A DNA stretch of 64,000 bases from positions 1,309,501-1,373,500 of the forward strand of contig NZ_JAVQLW010000001.1 of assembly GCF_031822435.1 (NCBI RefSeq), given 5' to 3'. Positions 36,514-50,479 of the stretch are shown piece by piece; the stretch's first letter is position 1, and each line of letters starts with the position of its first letter. The DNA is from Paracoccus sp. MBLB3053 (GTDB taxonomy: Bacteria; Pseudomonadota; Alphaproteobacteria; Rhodobacterales; Rhodobacteraceae). The notes under the pieces were generated by a model that ran no database searches, was not told where the DNA came from, and saw only the letters and a list, made by a program, of their open reading frames with translations. A program made the position numbers and the translations under genes.

Positions 36514-36975
36514 ATGTCGTCTGAAGTCACCATTCTGGTTCTTCGCGAACCGGGCGCCGATACGGCGCTGCCCCTTCCTGAATACCAGACCTCCGGTTCC
36601 GCGGGTGCAGACCTGCGGGCCGATCTTGGCGGGAACGAGCTTGTGCTCGAGCCCGGCCAGATCAGTCTTGTTCCCACCGGGCTGCGGGTGCAGATCCCGG
36701 AAGGCTACGAGATGCAGATCCGTCCCCGCTCGAGCCTGGCGCTGAAGCATGGCGTGACCCTGCCCAACACGCCCGGCACTATCGACAGCGACTATCGGGG
36801 TCCGCTTGGCGTGATCATGATCAATCTGGGTCGGCAGCCCTATGCGATCCAGCATGGCGAGCGCATTGCCCAGGCGGTGATCGCACCGGTCACCCGAGCC
36901 CGATATGTCATGGCCGAGGTGCTGGGCGAAACCGCACGCGGGGTCGGCGGTTTCGGCTCGACCGGCCGGGCCTGA
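36514..36975 (+). CDS. dut: Deoxyuridine 5'-triphosphate nucleotidohydrolase
   Basis: 153 aa. The five dUTPase motifs are present: GSAGADLRA near 31, [11 protein letters not shown] near 72, [20 protein letters not shown] near 85, ERIAQAVI near 115 and the C-terminal [10 protein letters not shown] arm. It removes dUTP to keep uracil out of DNA and provides dUMP. It lies 27 bases after infC and five bases before the MoeB-like gene. Confidence 0.97.
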   Translation: MSSEVTILVLREPGADTALPLPEYQTSGSAGADLRADLGGNELVLEPGQISLVPTGLRVQIPEGYEMQIRPRSSLALKHGVTLPNTPGTIDSDYRGPLGVIMINLGRQPYAIQHGERIAQAVIAPVTRARYVMAEVLGETARGVGGFGSTGRA

Positions 36976-36980
36976 CTTCG

Positions 36981-38036
36981 ATGATCGTTCTGCTGCTGAT
37001 GGCTGCCGTGCTTGTCGCGGGGGCGGTATTCGGCATGCCAAGACATCGCATATGGGCGGCGATCGGGGGGCTGTGGCTTGCGGCGCTGGCAGTGCTTTTC
37101 ATTTCACCCGGATCTTGGGCAGCGAGGCTTGCAGGCGACGATCTGCGCTACTGGCTGATCGGCGGAGCTTTCGCGGCGCTGGTGATCGGCTATCGTGCCA
37201 TCTTGCGTCAGTTGCACAGGAAGGCGATCCCCTTGCCGGAAGTCAGCCAGGACAGCACCGCGCGATCAGGTCCGCTGAGCGATGCCGAACTTGACCGCTA
37301 TGCCCGCCATATCGTCCTGCGGGAACTTGGCGGGCCCGGGCAGGCCGCGCTGCGTCGGGCGCGTGTTCTCATCGTGGGTGCGGGCGGTCTTGGGGCGCCG
37401 ACCTGCCTTTATCTCGCAGCTGCGGGTATCGGACGGATTACCCTTGCCGACGACGATCATGTCAGCCTGTCCAACCTTCAGCGTCAGGTCATCTTTCGGG
37501 CCTCGGATGCCGACCGCCCCAAGGCCGAAGCCGCGGCTGAAGCGATGCGCGCGCTCAATCCTCATGTCTCTGTCACTCCGCTGAACCGGCGCATCAGCGA
37601 AGGCGACGCGGCCCTGATCGCCGAACATGATCTGGTGATCGACGGAACGGATACGTTTGCGGCCCGACAGGCTGTCAATTCCGCCTGCGCTGCGGCCGGC
37701 GTGCCGCTGGTAGCCGGCGCCATTGCGCAATGGGAAGGGCAGGTGACCGTCTGGGACCCCAAGCGTGGCGCACCCTGCATGGCCTGCATCTTTCCCGAGG
37801 CACCGGCGGCGGGACTTGCCCCGGCCTGCGCCGAGGCCGGCGTCGTCGGTCCGCTGCCGGGCATCATCGGCAGCATGATGGCGCTTGAAGCGATCAAGAT
37901 CCTTGCATCAGCCGGTGAGCCCTTGCGTAGCCGGATGATGATCTTCGACGGGCTTTGGGGCGAGAACCGCGTCATGAAACTCGCCCGGCGAAGCGATTGC
38001 CCAATCTGCGGCTCTGGACATTTCCCACAAGGGTGA
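36981..38036 (+). CDS. MoeB/ThiF/HesA-family adenylyltransferase with N-terminal membrane helices
   Basis: 351 aa. Residues 1-80 contain three hydrophobic helices (1-18, 23-43, 56-75); the E1-like domain follows from about 98 (LSDAELDRYARHIVLRELGG). It has the ATP motif VGAGGLGAP (132-140), DGTDTF near 213, CAEAGVVGPLPG with the catalytic-type cysteine, and two CxxC pairs (CMAC, CPIC) for zinc. Such enzymes adenylate the C-terminal glycine of MoaD, ThiS or similar sulfur carriers. No carrier gene is adjacent. The membrane anchor is unusual compared with E. coli MoeB. Confidence 0.85.
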   Translation: MIVLLLMAAVLVAGAVFGMPRHRIWAAIGGLWLAALAVLFISPGSWAARLAGDDLRYWLIGGAFAALVIGYRAILRQLHRKAIPLPEVSQDSTARSGPLSDAELDRYARHIVLRELGGPGQAALRRARVLIVGAGGLGAPTCLYLAAAGIGRITLADDDHVSLSNLQRQVIFRASDADRPKAEAAAEAMRALNPHVSVTPLNRRISEGDAALIAEHDLVIDGTDTFAARQAVNSACAAAGVPLVAGAIAQWEGQVTVWDPKRGAPCMACIFPEAPAAGLAPACAEAGVVGPLPGIIGSMMALEAIKILASAGEPLRSRMMIFDGLWGENRVMKLARRSDCPICGSGHFPQG

Positions 38037-38068
38037 AACACTCGCGGGCAACTGAACAGGAGGCCCGC

Positions 38069-40105
38069 ATGAACCCCGAACTGACCAATTGGACCGGCCC
38101 ATTGGGGCTTCCACGCTTTGACCTGATCCGGGACGAGGAATTTGCCCCTGCTTTCGAGGAATGCCTCAAGCTGGCGGGCGATGCGGTCGAAGCGATTGCT
38201 GCAAATCCCGAACCTCCCAGTTTCTCCAACACAGTCGCCGCACTCGAGACAGCAGAAGAGCCTTTGAACAGGCTTTGCGCGGTTTTCTACAATCTGGCCG
38301 GCACGGATTCGAACCCCGCGCGCGAAGAACTGCAGCGGCAATTCGCCCCCCGGCTTGCCGCCCATGGCAGCAAGGTCAGCATGGACCCGCGGCTGTTCGA
38401 CCGGGTCGAGGCGGTCATGCAGGACAAGGATGCCTTGTCGCCCGAAGACCGCCGCCTGACGGAACTGACGCTGCGGGGCTTGCGCCGTTCGGGCGCTGGC
38501 CTGACCGGGGATGCGCGCGAACGCATGGCTGCGATCCGCGAACGGCTGGCGGTTCTTTCGACGGATTTTTCGCAGAACGTGCTGACGGACGAACGCGACT
38601 TCACCATGGCGGTGGCCGATGCTGAGCTTGGGGGCCTGCCCGATTGGCTGCTTCGCGCGATGCGGGCGGCGGCGCGCGAACGTGGCCTGCCGGGACAGGT
38701 TGTGACGTTGAACCGCTCGTTGATCGTGCCTTTCCTTGAACATGCCCAAAGCCGCGCCCTGCGCGAGCTGGCGTGGCGGGCCTGGACGGCGCGCGGCAAT
38801 GGCTCTGGGGCAGGGGGTGAGGCGACAGACAATCGCCCGATCGCGGCCGAAATCCTGAAGCTGCGGCATGAGCGGGCCCAGCTCCTGGGTTATCCGGATT
38901 TCGCGAGCTACAAGCTTGAGCCCGAGATGGCGGCGCGTGCCGAGAATGTCGAGGCCCTGCTGACCGAGGTCTGGCAGGCGGCGCGCGGCCGCGTCGAATC
39001 CGATGGCCGCAAGCTGACCGAAATGCTGAATGCCGATGGCATAAACGGGGCGCTCGAACCCTGGGACTGGCGTTACTATGCCGAGCGCCGGCGTCAGGCC
39101 GAACACGACCTGGATGAGGCCGAGATCAAGCCTTACCTCACGCTCGATGCGATGATCGGGGCGGTGTTCGACACGGCGCAGCGGCTTTTCGGGCTGGAGA
39201 TGCGCGAGTTCAGCGCCCCGCTCTGGTCGCCGGATGTCCGCGCCTGGGAAATCACGCGTAATGGTCAGCAGATGGCCGTGTTCCTCGGGGATTTCTTTGC
39301 ACGGCCCAGCAAGCGGTCGGGTGCCTGGTGTTCGTCGCTTCGCCAGCAGCACAAGATCGGCAGCGGGCAGCGTGCCATCGTGGTGAATGTCTGCAACTTC
39401 ACGCCTCCGGAAGAAACCGGCGCACCGGCCTATCTGAGCTGGGACGATGCCCATACGCTGTTCCATGAATTCGGCCACGCCCTGCATCACATCCTGTCGG
39501 ATGTTGGGTGGCCGTCGATATCGGGTACTTCGGTCGCGCGGGATTTCGTCGAACTGCCAAGCCAGCTTTTCGAGCACTGGCTGGAACAGCCCGAGGTGCT
39601 GGACCGTCATGCGCGACACGCCGTGACCGGCGAGCCAATGCCGGCCGCCCTGCGTGATCGGATTCTGGCTGCGCGCAATGCCGATCAGGGTTTCGCCACG
39701 ACCGAGTATCTGGAAAGCGCCCTTGTCGATCTGGCCTTCCACCGGGGTGAGCCGCCCGCCGATCCGATGGCGAGGCAGGCCGAGGTCCTTGCCGACCTGG
39801 GTGCGCCGAAGGCGATTCCGATGCGTCATGCCACGCCGCATTTCGCGCATGTCTTCTCGGGCGACGGCTACTCGGCGGGCTATTACAGCTACATGTGGTC
39901 CGAGGTCATGGACGCGGATGCGTTCGAGGCGTTCATGGAAAAAGGCGACGCTTTTGACCCTGAAACGGCGCGTCGGCTCGAGCAATGGATCCTCTCAAAG
40001 GGGGATTCTTTACCCGCAGATGAACTTTGGTTGAAATTCAGGGAACGAAAACCGGGGGTTCACGCTTTGTTGAAAGGACGCGACCTTCTGGATGTTGCTT
40101 CCTGA
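38069..40105 (+). CDS. M3 family oligopeptidase (Dcp/oligopeptidase A type)
   Basis: 678 aa. The zinc site HEFGHALHH has H466, E467 and H470, with a further E about 25 residues on (SRDFVELPSQ region). The start MNPELTNWTGPLGLPRFD lacks a signal peptide, so it acts in the cytoplasm on short peptides. ACAGGAGG lies five bases before the ATG. Whether it is a dipeptidyl carboxypeptidase or an oligopeptidase cannot be decided by eye. Confidence 0.93.
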   Translation: MNPELTNWTGPLGLPRFDLIRDEEFAPAFEECLKLAGDAVEAIAANPEPPSFSNTVAALETAEEPLNRLCAVFYNLAGTDSNPAREELQRQFAPRLAAHGSKVSMDPRLFDRVEAVMQDKDALSPEDRRLTELTLRGLRRSGAGLTGDARERMAAIRERLAVLSTDFSQNVLTDERDFTMAVADAELGGLPDWLLRAMRAAARERGLPGQVVTLNRSLIVPFLEHAQSRALRELAWRAWTARGNGSGAGGEATDNRPIAAEILKLRHERAQLLGYPDFASYKLEPEMAARAENVEALLTEVWQAARGRVESDGRKLTEMLNADGINGALEPWDWRYYAERRRQAEHDLDEAEIKPYLTLDAMIGAVFDTAQRLFGLEMREFSAPLWSPDVRAWEITRNGQQMAVFLGDFFARPSKRSGAWCSSLRQQHKIGSGQRAIVVNVCNFTPPEETGAPAYLSWDDAHTLFHEFGHALHHILSDVGWPSISGTSVARDFVELPSQLFEHWLEQPEVLDRHARHAVTGEPMPAALRDRILAARNADQGFATTEYLESALVDLAFHRGEPPADPMARQAEVLADLGAPKAIPMRHATPHFAHVFSGDGYSAGYYSYMWSEVMDADAFEAFMEKGDAFDPETARRLEQWILSKGDSLPADELWLKFRERKPGVHALLKGRDLLDVAS

Positions 40106-40123
40106 CTCAACGGGAGAAACGAG

Positions 40124-40561
40124 ATGAAAAAGACCCAAGTTCTTCTTGCCGTGGCCGCGGTTGCTGCTCTGGGCGGTCTGGCCGCCTGCGATCAGATCGC
40201 GCCTGCGAAGCCCGGCCCGACTCCGGGCCCGGTCGCACAGTCGAGCGCCTTGAACGGCACCTATAACCTGCTTCAGTCGCATTGCGGCGATACGACCAGC
40301 GACAAGAGCCTTGTGATTGACGGCAACAAGTTCATCTTCCCAGGTGCCACCTGCACGGTCGCGGGCTCGGACAAGCAGGTCGATCGGACCCGCGTCACGC
40401 TTGCATGCGAGGGTTCGCCGGCTGCCGGCAACCGCGTCGTAGACCTGCAGACCCGGCCCGATGGCACGCTTCGCCTGACCGAGGATTCGATCACGCTGAC
40501 CTATTTCCAGTGCATGAAGGCGACGGCAAGTTCCAGCGCGCTGGCCGGCCAGTCGATGTGA
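40124..40561 (+). CDS. Putative lipoprotein
   Basis: 145 aa. MKKTQVLLAVAAVAALGG with lipobox LAAC (C22) marks it for lipidation and outer- or inner-membrane anchoring. The mature part holds paired cysteines (SHCGDT, ATCTV, LACEG, YFQCM) that could form two disulfides in a small beta-sandwich. It starts 18 bases after the peptidase gene. No family recognised. Confidence 0.8.
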   Translation: MKKTQVLLAVAAVAALGGLAACDQIAPAKPGPTPGPVAQSSALNGTYNLLQSHCGDTTSDKSLVIDGNKFIFPGATCTVAGSDKQVDRTRVTLACEGSPAAGNRVVDLQTRPDGTLRLTEDSITLTYFQCMKATASSSALAGQSM

Positions 40562-40623
40562 ATGCCGTCGCGCATGGCAAAAAGAGGGTCGCCTGAAGGC
40601 GGCCCGAAACTTTCCAAGAACGG

Positions 40624-41226
40624 TTAGTCCCTGATCTCGTCGGGATCGACCCCCCAGATTGTCGTCTTCAGGACCCAGCCCTTTTCCCCGCCCCCAGAGA
40701 CGCGGCACCAATCGACGGTGCATTCATGCAGGCGGACGATGGCGCCTGCCTCGGCGCGGGCGACGACATTCGAACGTTCGTCGGGCTTTGCCAACAGCTC
40801 GAGCATATCCTTTTGCACGATCGCGGTTCGGACACCCGACAGCAGGGAATAGTGCACCCACCCGCCTGCGCCGTCCTGATCCACCACCCGACGCCAGTGA
40901 CCGAATTCGGCAACGACACGCAAGGGCATGCCCGCATGGCGGAACACCCAGTCGATCCGGTGTGACAGGCTCGGGCCACGCCGGGCATTGCCCTCGCCCC
41001 CCTTAAGGCTGACATATCGCGGAATGGGCAGGTTCGTCACCGCGCCGCGCGTCGGGTCCCTTTCCCCGTCGCGATGGCGACTGATTTCCGCATCAGCGGA
41101 AACGCCCGGGATTTCCTTGGCCGCAAGCGCCTCGCCTGGGTCGGTCGCCTGGGCCAAGGCTGCGCCCGCGATGCATGTCCATAGGGCCAAGGCTGTTGTC
41201 CCCGGCCAAACATGTCTGTGAAACAT
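40624..41226 (-). CDS. Exported protein with bacterial SH3 domains
   Basis: 200 aa from the ATG at 41226. A signal peptide (TALALWTCIAGAALAQA) is followed by a low-complexity linker and a PIPRYVSLKGGEGNARRGPS segment typical of SH3_3/DUF1058 proteins, then a second SH3-like repeat near 140 (LLAKPDERSNVVARAEAGAI). These domains usually bind cell wall. Divergent from the dehydrogenase gene. Confidence 0.85.
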   Translation of the reverse strand: MFHRHVWPGTTALALWTCIAGAALAQATDPGEALAAKEIPGVSADAEISRHRDGERDPTRGAVTNLPIPRYVSLKGGEGNARRGPSLSHRIDWVFRHAGMPLRVVAEFGHWRRVVDQDGAGGWVHYSLLSGVRTAIVQKDMLELLAKPDERSNVVARAEAGAIVRLHECTVDWCRVSGGGEKGWVLKTTIWGVDPDEIRD

Positions 41227-41331
41227 CTGCCCGTCCTGTCCTTCCGGGGTCTTGTGCCTGCCCCTCAACGAAGGCACTTTGCCAAAAGCCGCCTCATATG
41301 GGAAGACGGCTCGAAGGGCAGGAGGGGCGCG

Positions 41332-42333
41332 ATGTCGGGAACCGGTTCGGTGCGCACGCGGCTGAAGGTAACGGTCACTCGGCGGCTTCCCGAGGCAGTC
41401 GAGACTCGGATGTCCGAATTGTTCGATGTCTCGCTGAGCGTGGAAGATCGGAAGATGTCGCGCGGTGAGCTTGTCGCCGCCATGCAGGCAAGTGACGTTC
41501 TGGTGCCCACCGTCACCGACCGGATCGACGCGGAAATGCTGGCCGATGCGGGCGATCGCCTTCAGCTTATCGCGAATTATGGCGCCGGGGTGGACCATCT
41601 GGACGTCATCGCCGCGCGCCAGAGGGGGATCCATATCTCGAACACGCCGGGCGTGGTGACCGAGGATACGGCGGACATGACCATGGCCCTGATCCTCGCC
41701 GTGACCCGCCGCATGCCTGAAGGCATGGCCGAGATGCAGGAGGGGCGCTGGAAGGGCTGGTCGCCCACAAGCCATCTGGGCGGGCGGATCGGTGGACGGC
41801 GGCTCGGCATCCTGGGCATGGGGCGGATCGGCCAGGCGGTCGCGCGCCGCGCCCGCGCCTTTGGCATGCAGGTGCACTACCACAATCGCAGGCGTCTGCG
41901 CGCCGAGATCGAAACGGCGCTTGAGGCGACCTGGTGGGAAAGCCTGGACCAGATGCTGACGCGCGTGGATATCGTCAGCGTGAATGCACCGCATACACCC
42001 GCGACATTCCACCTGCTGAATGCAAGACGTCTCAAGCTGCTCAAGCCGACAGCGGTCATCGTGAACACATCGCGCGGCGAGGTGATCGACGAGAACGCGC
42101 TGACCCGCATGTTGCGCGCGGGCGAAATCGCGGGCGCGGGGCTGGATGTCTTCGAACACGGCCACGAGATCAATCCCCGGCTGCGTGAGTTGCCGAATGT
42201 CGTGCTTTTGCCACATATGGGTTCGGCCACCGTCGAGGGCCGCGCCGAGATGGGCGAAAAGGTGATCATCAACATCAAGGCTTTCGCCGATGGTCATATC
42301 CCACCGGATCTTGTTCTCCCTTCGATGCTTTAG
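41332..42333 (+). CDS. D-isomer-specific 2-hydroxyacid dehydrogenase (glyoxylate/hydroxypyruvate reductase type)
   Basis: 333 aa. NAD(P) motif GILGMGRIGQAVARRARAFG near 162, substrate residue R in VNTSRGEV near 245, E near 273 (LDVFEHG) and catalytic H in LLPHMGSAT near 297. GARGVDHLD-like NYGAGVDHLDV near 82 is also typical. An AGGAGG is six bases before the ATG. Likely reduces glyoxylate or hydroxypyruvate; other 2-oxoacids are possible. Confidence 0.92.
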   Translation: MSGTGSVRTRLKVTVTRRLPEAVETRMSELFDVSLSVEDRKMSRGELVAAMQASDVLVPTVTDRIDAEMLADAGDRLQLIANYGAGVDHLDVIAARQRGIHISNTPGVVTEDTADMTMALILAVTRRMPEGMAEMQEGRWKGWSPTSHLGGRIGGRRLGILGMGRIGQAVARRARAFGMQVHYHNRRRLRAEIETALEATWWESLDQMLTRVDIVSVNAPHTPATFHLLNARRLKLLKPTAVIVNTSRGEVIDENALTRMLRAGEIAGAGLDVFEHGHEINPRLRELPNVVLLPHMGSATVEGRAEMGEKVIINIKAFADGHIPPDLVLPSML

Positions 42334-42411
42334 CGCTGGACCGGACCGAAATCGCCCGAATGGTGTGATTGGGCGGTATGAGCCACGAACCATTTCGGAA
42401 ACCTCTGCTAT

Positions 42412-42921
42412 TCAGCCAGCGCCCTGACGCAGGCTGGCCAGGCGTTCGTCCAACTCGCCATGCAGGCTTTGTCGCTCGTCCGGGGACAGAAAGGCGCCCA
42501 ACTCGACCTCGCGCTTGCCATCGGTCAGGACCAGGTATTCCTCGACCGGCCCGTTGCTGCGCAGCGCGATGCGGACCCAATAGGGATTGGTCCGCCAGAC
42601 CCGGTCCGGCTGGCCGGGGTCCGAGCGAGTGAGGACCAGGCGGCCGTGCGTCAACTCCATCACCTCGCGGATGGCGGCGGTGCGATAGCTGCGCTCGATC
42701 GCTTGCCACAGTGCCCAGATCACGATCAAGGCGAATGGCAGAAGCCCCCAAAGCACGGCCGAGCCAAGAACGGCAAGCATGGGCAAGGCCAACCCCGCGG
42801 CCGTCAGGGCGATGACCCAGACGAAGCCCTTGCGCGGGAGCGAGCGATAAGGCCAAGCCTCAAGCCGGAATGAAACGGCCCCGGAGTGATCCGGGGCCGT
42901 ATCTATCCATTCATAAGGCAT
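42412..42921 (-). CDS. DUF2244 family membrane protein
   Basis: 169 aa with two adjacent membrane helices (about 33-48 and 53-72) and a soluble C-terminal half. DUF2244 genes are common next to cytochrome c oxidase genes in alphaproteobacteria, and here the gene lies seven bases after ctaD. Function unknown; a role in oxidase biogenesis is only suggested by position. Confidence 0.85.
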   Translation of the reverse strand: MPYEWIDTAPDHSGAVSFRLEAWPYRSLPRKGFVWVIALTAAGLALPMLAVLGSAVLWGLLPFALIVIWALWQAIERSYRTAAIREVMELTHGRLVLTRSDPGQPDRVWRTNPYWVRIALRSNGPVEEYLVLTDGKREVELGAFLSPDERQSLHGELDERLASLRQGAG

Positions 42922-42927
42922 CCGCGA

Positions 42928-44655
<1,728 letters not shown>

Positions 44656-44718
44656 CTAAAGTTCTAGAACACAAAATTTCACCGGGCAATCGCGGTGGCT
44701 CGTGCCTTTGGGGCCTAA

Positions 44719-44749
44719 AGGGGCGCCAAGTGAAGCTCGGGACGCCCCT
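44719..44749 (-). terminator. Hairpin after cytochrome c gene
   Basis: On the minus strand AGGGGCG pairs with CGCCCCT around a 17-base loop and is followed by TTAGG. It lies between cycA and ctaD and probably ends or attenuates the cycA transcript; the loop is long and the T tract poor. Confidence 0.45.
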
Positions 44750-44776
44750 GTTGCAGGACCGCGACAGGTTGCCGGT

Positions 44777-45247
44777 TCAGTTGGTTGCCGGTTTCTCGGC
44801 TGCATCGCCCGCCGAAGCGGCGCCCGCATCGGGAGAGTGCTGCGCAAGGAATGCAACCACATCCGCCTGGTTCTTGGCCATCTTGAAGGTCATCTTGGTC
44901 TTGAGCGACGGATCTCCGACCTTCTCTTCGACATATTTGTTCGGGTCGGTGATGTATCCGGCCAGGTCTTCCGTCGTCCAGACCTCACCAGCCTCGCCCA
45001 GTTTCACGAGGGCGTCGGAATATTTGAACCCTTCCTGGCTGCCGGCCTTGCGCCCAACGATGCCATAAAGATTCGGCCCGACCTTGCCGCCCTTGACGAC
45101 ATCCGTGCCATCCGGCGACTGGATCATGTGGCAGGCCTTGCATTTACGGAACTCTTTTTCGCCGTTGGCGGCGTCGCCCATGTCCTGCGCCATGGCCGGC
45201 AGGGCAAATGCGACGGCGGCAAGAGTGGCGTAGATGCTGGTCTTCAT
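44777..45247 (-). CDS. cycA: Periplasmic cytochrome c (c550-like)
   Basis: 156 aa from the ATG at 45247. Signal peptide MKTSIYATLAAVAFALPAMA, haem-binding CKACH (C36, C39, H40) and a Met ligand in TKMTFKM with the ending NQADVVAFLAQHSPDAG closely recall Paracoccus cytochrome c550. It is a soluble electron carrier between the bc1 complex and oxidases or denitrification enzymes. The cycA-ctaD neighbourhood is known from Paracoccus. The longer open frame upstream has no ribosome site. Confidence 0.94.
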   Translation of the reverse strand: MKTSIYATLAAVAFALPAMAQDMGDAANGEKEFRKCKACHMIQSPDGTDVVKGGKVGPNLYGIVGRKAGSQEGFKYSDALVKLGEAGEVWTTEDLAGYITDPNKYVEEKVGDPSLKTKMTFKMAKNQADVVAFLAQHSPDAGAASAGDAAEKPATN

Positions 45248-45386
45248 GGCATTCCCTCTGGGTCGTTTCCGAACAATGGATGGGACCTCTCCCTCCCTGT
45301 CAAAAAGGGCTAGCATGGGTCAACAAGGCTGAATACCGGCAAAAGGTCGCAGGTTTCGCGAAGGTGAATGTGCTGCGGGAATAAAA

Positions 45387-46043
45387 TCAGCCCTGAATGG
45401 GCGGGAAGCTTTGCAAAAATGTCCGCTTGAGGGCCACGTCCAGATCCTCCATCCCGACCGGATGCCCCAGATCGACAAGACTGGTCACCCCATGACCGGC
45501 GATTCCGCAGGGAACGATGCCGGCGTAATGCGAGAGGTCAGGTTCGACATTGATCGAGATGCCGTGAAAGCTGACCCATTTGCGCAGCTTGACGCCTATC
45601 GCGGCGATCTTGTCCTCGCGCATCGAGCCGTCGGGCAGCGGCGCCTTGTCGGGCCGCGCGATCCAGACACCGACACGGCCTTCGCGGATCTCGCCCTTGA
45701 GGTTGAATTCGGCGAGCGAGTCGATCACCCAGCTTTCCAGCGCCTGCACGAATGAACGTATGTCGCGCCCGCGCCGGTTCAGGTCCAGCATGACATAGAC
45801 GATGCGCTGGCCCGGCCCGTGATAGGTATATTGCCCGCCGCGCCCGGCGGCATGGACCGGAAATCGCGCGTCGAGCAGGTCCGAGACCTTGGCGCTGGTC
45901 CCTGCGGTGTAAAGCGGCGGATGCTCGACCAGCCAGATCAGCTCATCGGCCTCGCCGGCATGGATCGCTGCGGCGCGCGCCTCCATGAAGGCGACGGCGT
46001 CCTGATAATCGGTGAGTCCGGGGGCAGTGATCCATTCTGTCAT
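45387..46043 (-). CDS. lipB: Octanoyl-[acyl-carrier-protein]:protein octanoyltransferase
   Basis: 218 aa from the ATG at 46043. LipB moves octanoate from ACP to lipoyl domains. Motifs are [11 protein letters not shown] near 50, [12 protein letters not shown] near 72, catalytic K152 ([15 protein letters not shown]) and C179 ([11 protein letters not shown]). Divergent from metH. It supplies the lipoyl groups re-oxidised by LpdA, though the genes are not linked. Confidence 0.96.
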   Translation of the reverse strand: MTEWITAPGLTDYQDAVAFMEARAAAIHAGEADELIWLVEHPPLYTAGTSAKVSDLLDARFPVHAAGRGGQYTYHGPGQRIVYVMLDLNRRGRDIRSFVQALESWVIDSLAEFNLKGEIREGRVGVWIARPDKAPLPDGSMREDKIAAIGVKLRKWVSFHGISINVEPDLSHYAGIVPCGIAGHGVTSLVDLGHPVGMEDLDVALKRTFLQSFPPIQG

Positions 46044-46105
46044 GGCTCGCCATTTGGCTGCAATGCGGACGAGGCGCAAGAGGGGCTGCGGAAGATGAAT
46101 TCCGC

Positions 46106-46129
46106 TCAACATCATTCTGCGGATGTTGA
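46106..46129. promoter_or_regulatory. Dyad upstream of metH
   Basis: A perfect eight-base inverted repeat, TCAACATC-N8-GATGTTGA, about 60 bases before the metH start and in the divergent lipB-metH gap. It could be an operator for a methionine-cycle regulator or an RNA hairpin. No cobalamin riboswitch box is seen. The exact regulator is unknown. Confidence 0.45.
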
Positions 46130-46188
46130 ATTTCACTAATTGGACCTGAACCCCTATATAGACGGCTCAAACCAGCCCGGATTCTGCC

Positions 46189-49941
<3,753 letters not shown>

Positions 49942-50018
49942 AAAAAGGTTTGCGGAGGATGCAAAAGACCCCTTTTCATCCCCCGCGCAACCGTCTAAGA
50001 GGCGCTTGCTACGAAGAT

Positions 50019-50105
50019 GCGGTCGTGGCGGAATTGGTAGACGCGCAGCGTTGAGGTCGCTGTTCCCTAACCGGAGTGGAAGTTCGAGTCTTCTCGACCG
50101 CACCA
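50019..50105 (+). tRNA. tRNA-Leu (anticodon GAG)
   Basis: 87 bases including an encoded CCA. Acceptor stem GCGGTCG/CGACCGC, D arm GCG/CGC with GGTAGA, anticodon stem CAGCG/CGCTG around TTGAGGT with GAG at 50053-50055, a long class II variable arm, and a T loop TTCGAGT. It reads CUC and CUU leucine codons. A strong terminator follows eight bases later. Confidence 0.96.
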
Positions 50106-50112
50106 AGCACCG

Positions 50113-50147
50113 AAAGCCGCGCAACCTGACCGGGTTGCGCGGCTTTT
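50113..50147 (+). terminator. Rho-independent terminator of tRNA-Leu
   Basis: AAAGCCGCGCAACC pairs with GGTTGCGCGGCTTT, a 14-pair stem with a short loop, followed by T. A very strong terminator. Confidence 0.9.
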
Positions 50148-50479
50148 GACTTTTCGCGATCCCGACATATGCGACATAATGATGGCACCGACGCGACGGG
50201 CCGGCCTTGGCAATGCGCGTTCTGCAATGTGATGCGCGAGGCGCAGGCAATCGTCGCTCCGTCACCTCGCAGCAATTCCTGTTCTTGTTAAAAGACTTGC
50301 GCTTGGCTTCGTTATTTCGGCCTGCCGCGAAGCGTGCTTCTGGTGACGGCGCATGCTTGATTTGGCAGCAGCCTCCAAGCACTGCCCAAGATGTGCACAT
50401 GTCAGTTGCAATCTTCCGCTGCCGCCGCGTAGGCTCAAGTCGCGGAAACAAGAACCACAGAAAACAGGGAGCCCCGCAC
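50148..50479. other. Intergenic region before polyamine-type ABC operon
   Basis: 332 bases without a convincing gene. The frame of the following ATPase is open through most of it, with possible ATG starts at 50213 and 50399, but the encoded peptide is unlike an ATPase and lacks a ribosome site. It must contain the operon promoter; no clear -35/-10 or operator is visible. Confidence 0.5.

Noticed and set aside
35644..37041. Upstream extension of the unknown gene frame across infC and dut
   Set aside because: Antisense to two well supported genes; the peptide has no plausible domain there.
44663..44676. GTTCTAGAAC near ctaD as a second SOS box
   Set aside because: It has only one GTTC in the required orientation and lacks the N7-spaced second half; ctaD is not an SOS gene.
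46126..46134. MetR-like TGAA..TTCA site before metH
   Set aside because: The spacing is one base short of the known ten-base site, so it is probably chance; the larger dyad just upstream is more convincing.
50148..50479. Longer N-terminus for the PotA-like ATPase from ATG 50213 or 50399
   Set aside because: The added residues are Arg/Ser-rich, unlike any ATPase N-terminus, and no ribosome site precedes these ATGs; the TTG at 50480 has AGGGAG.
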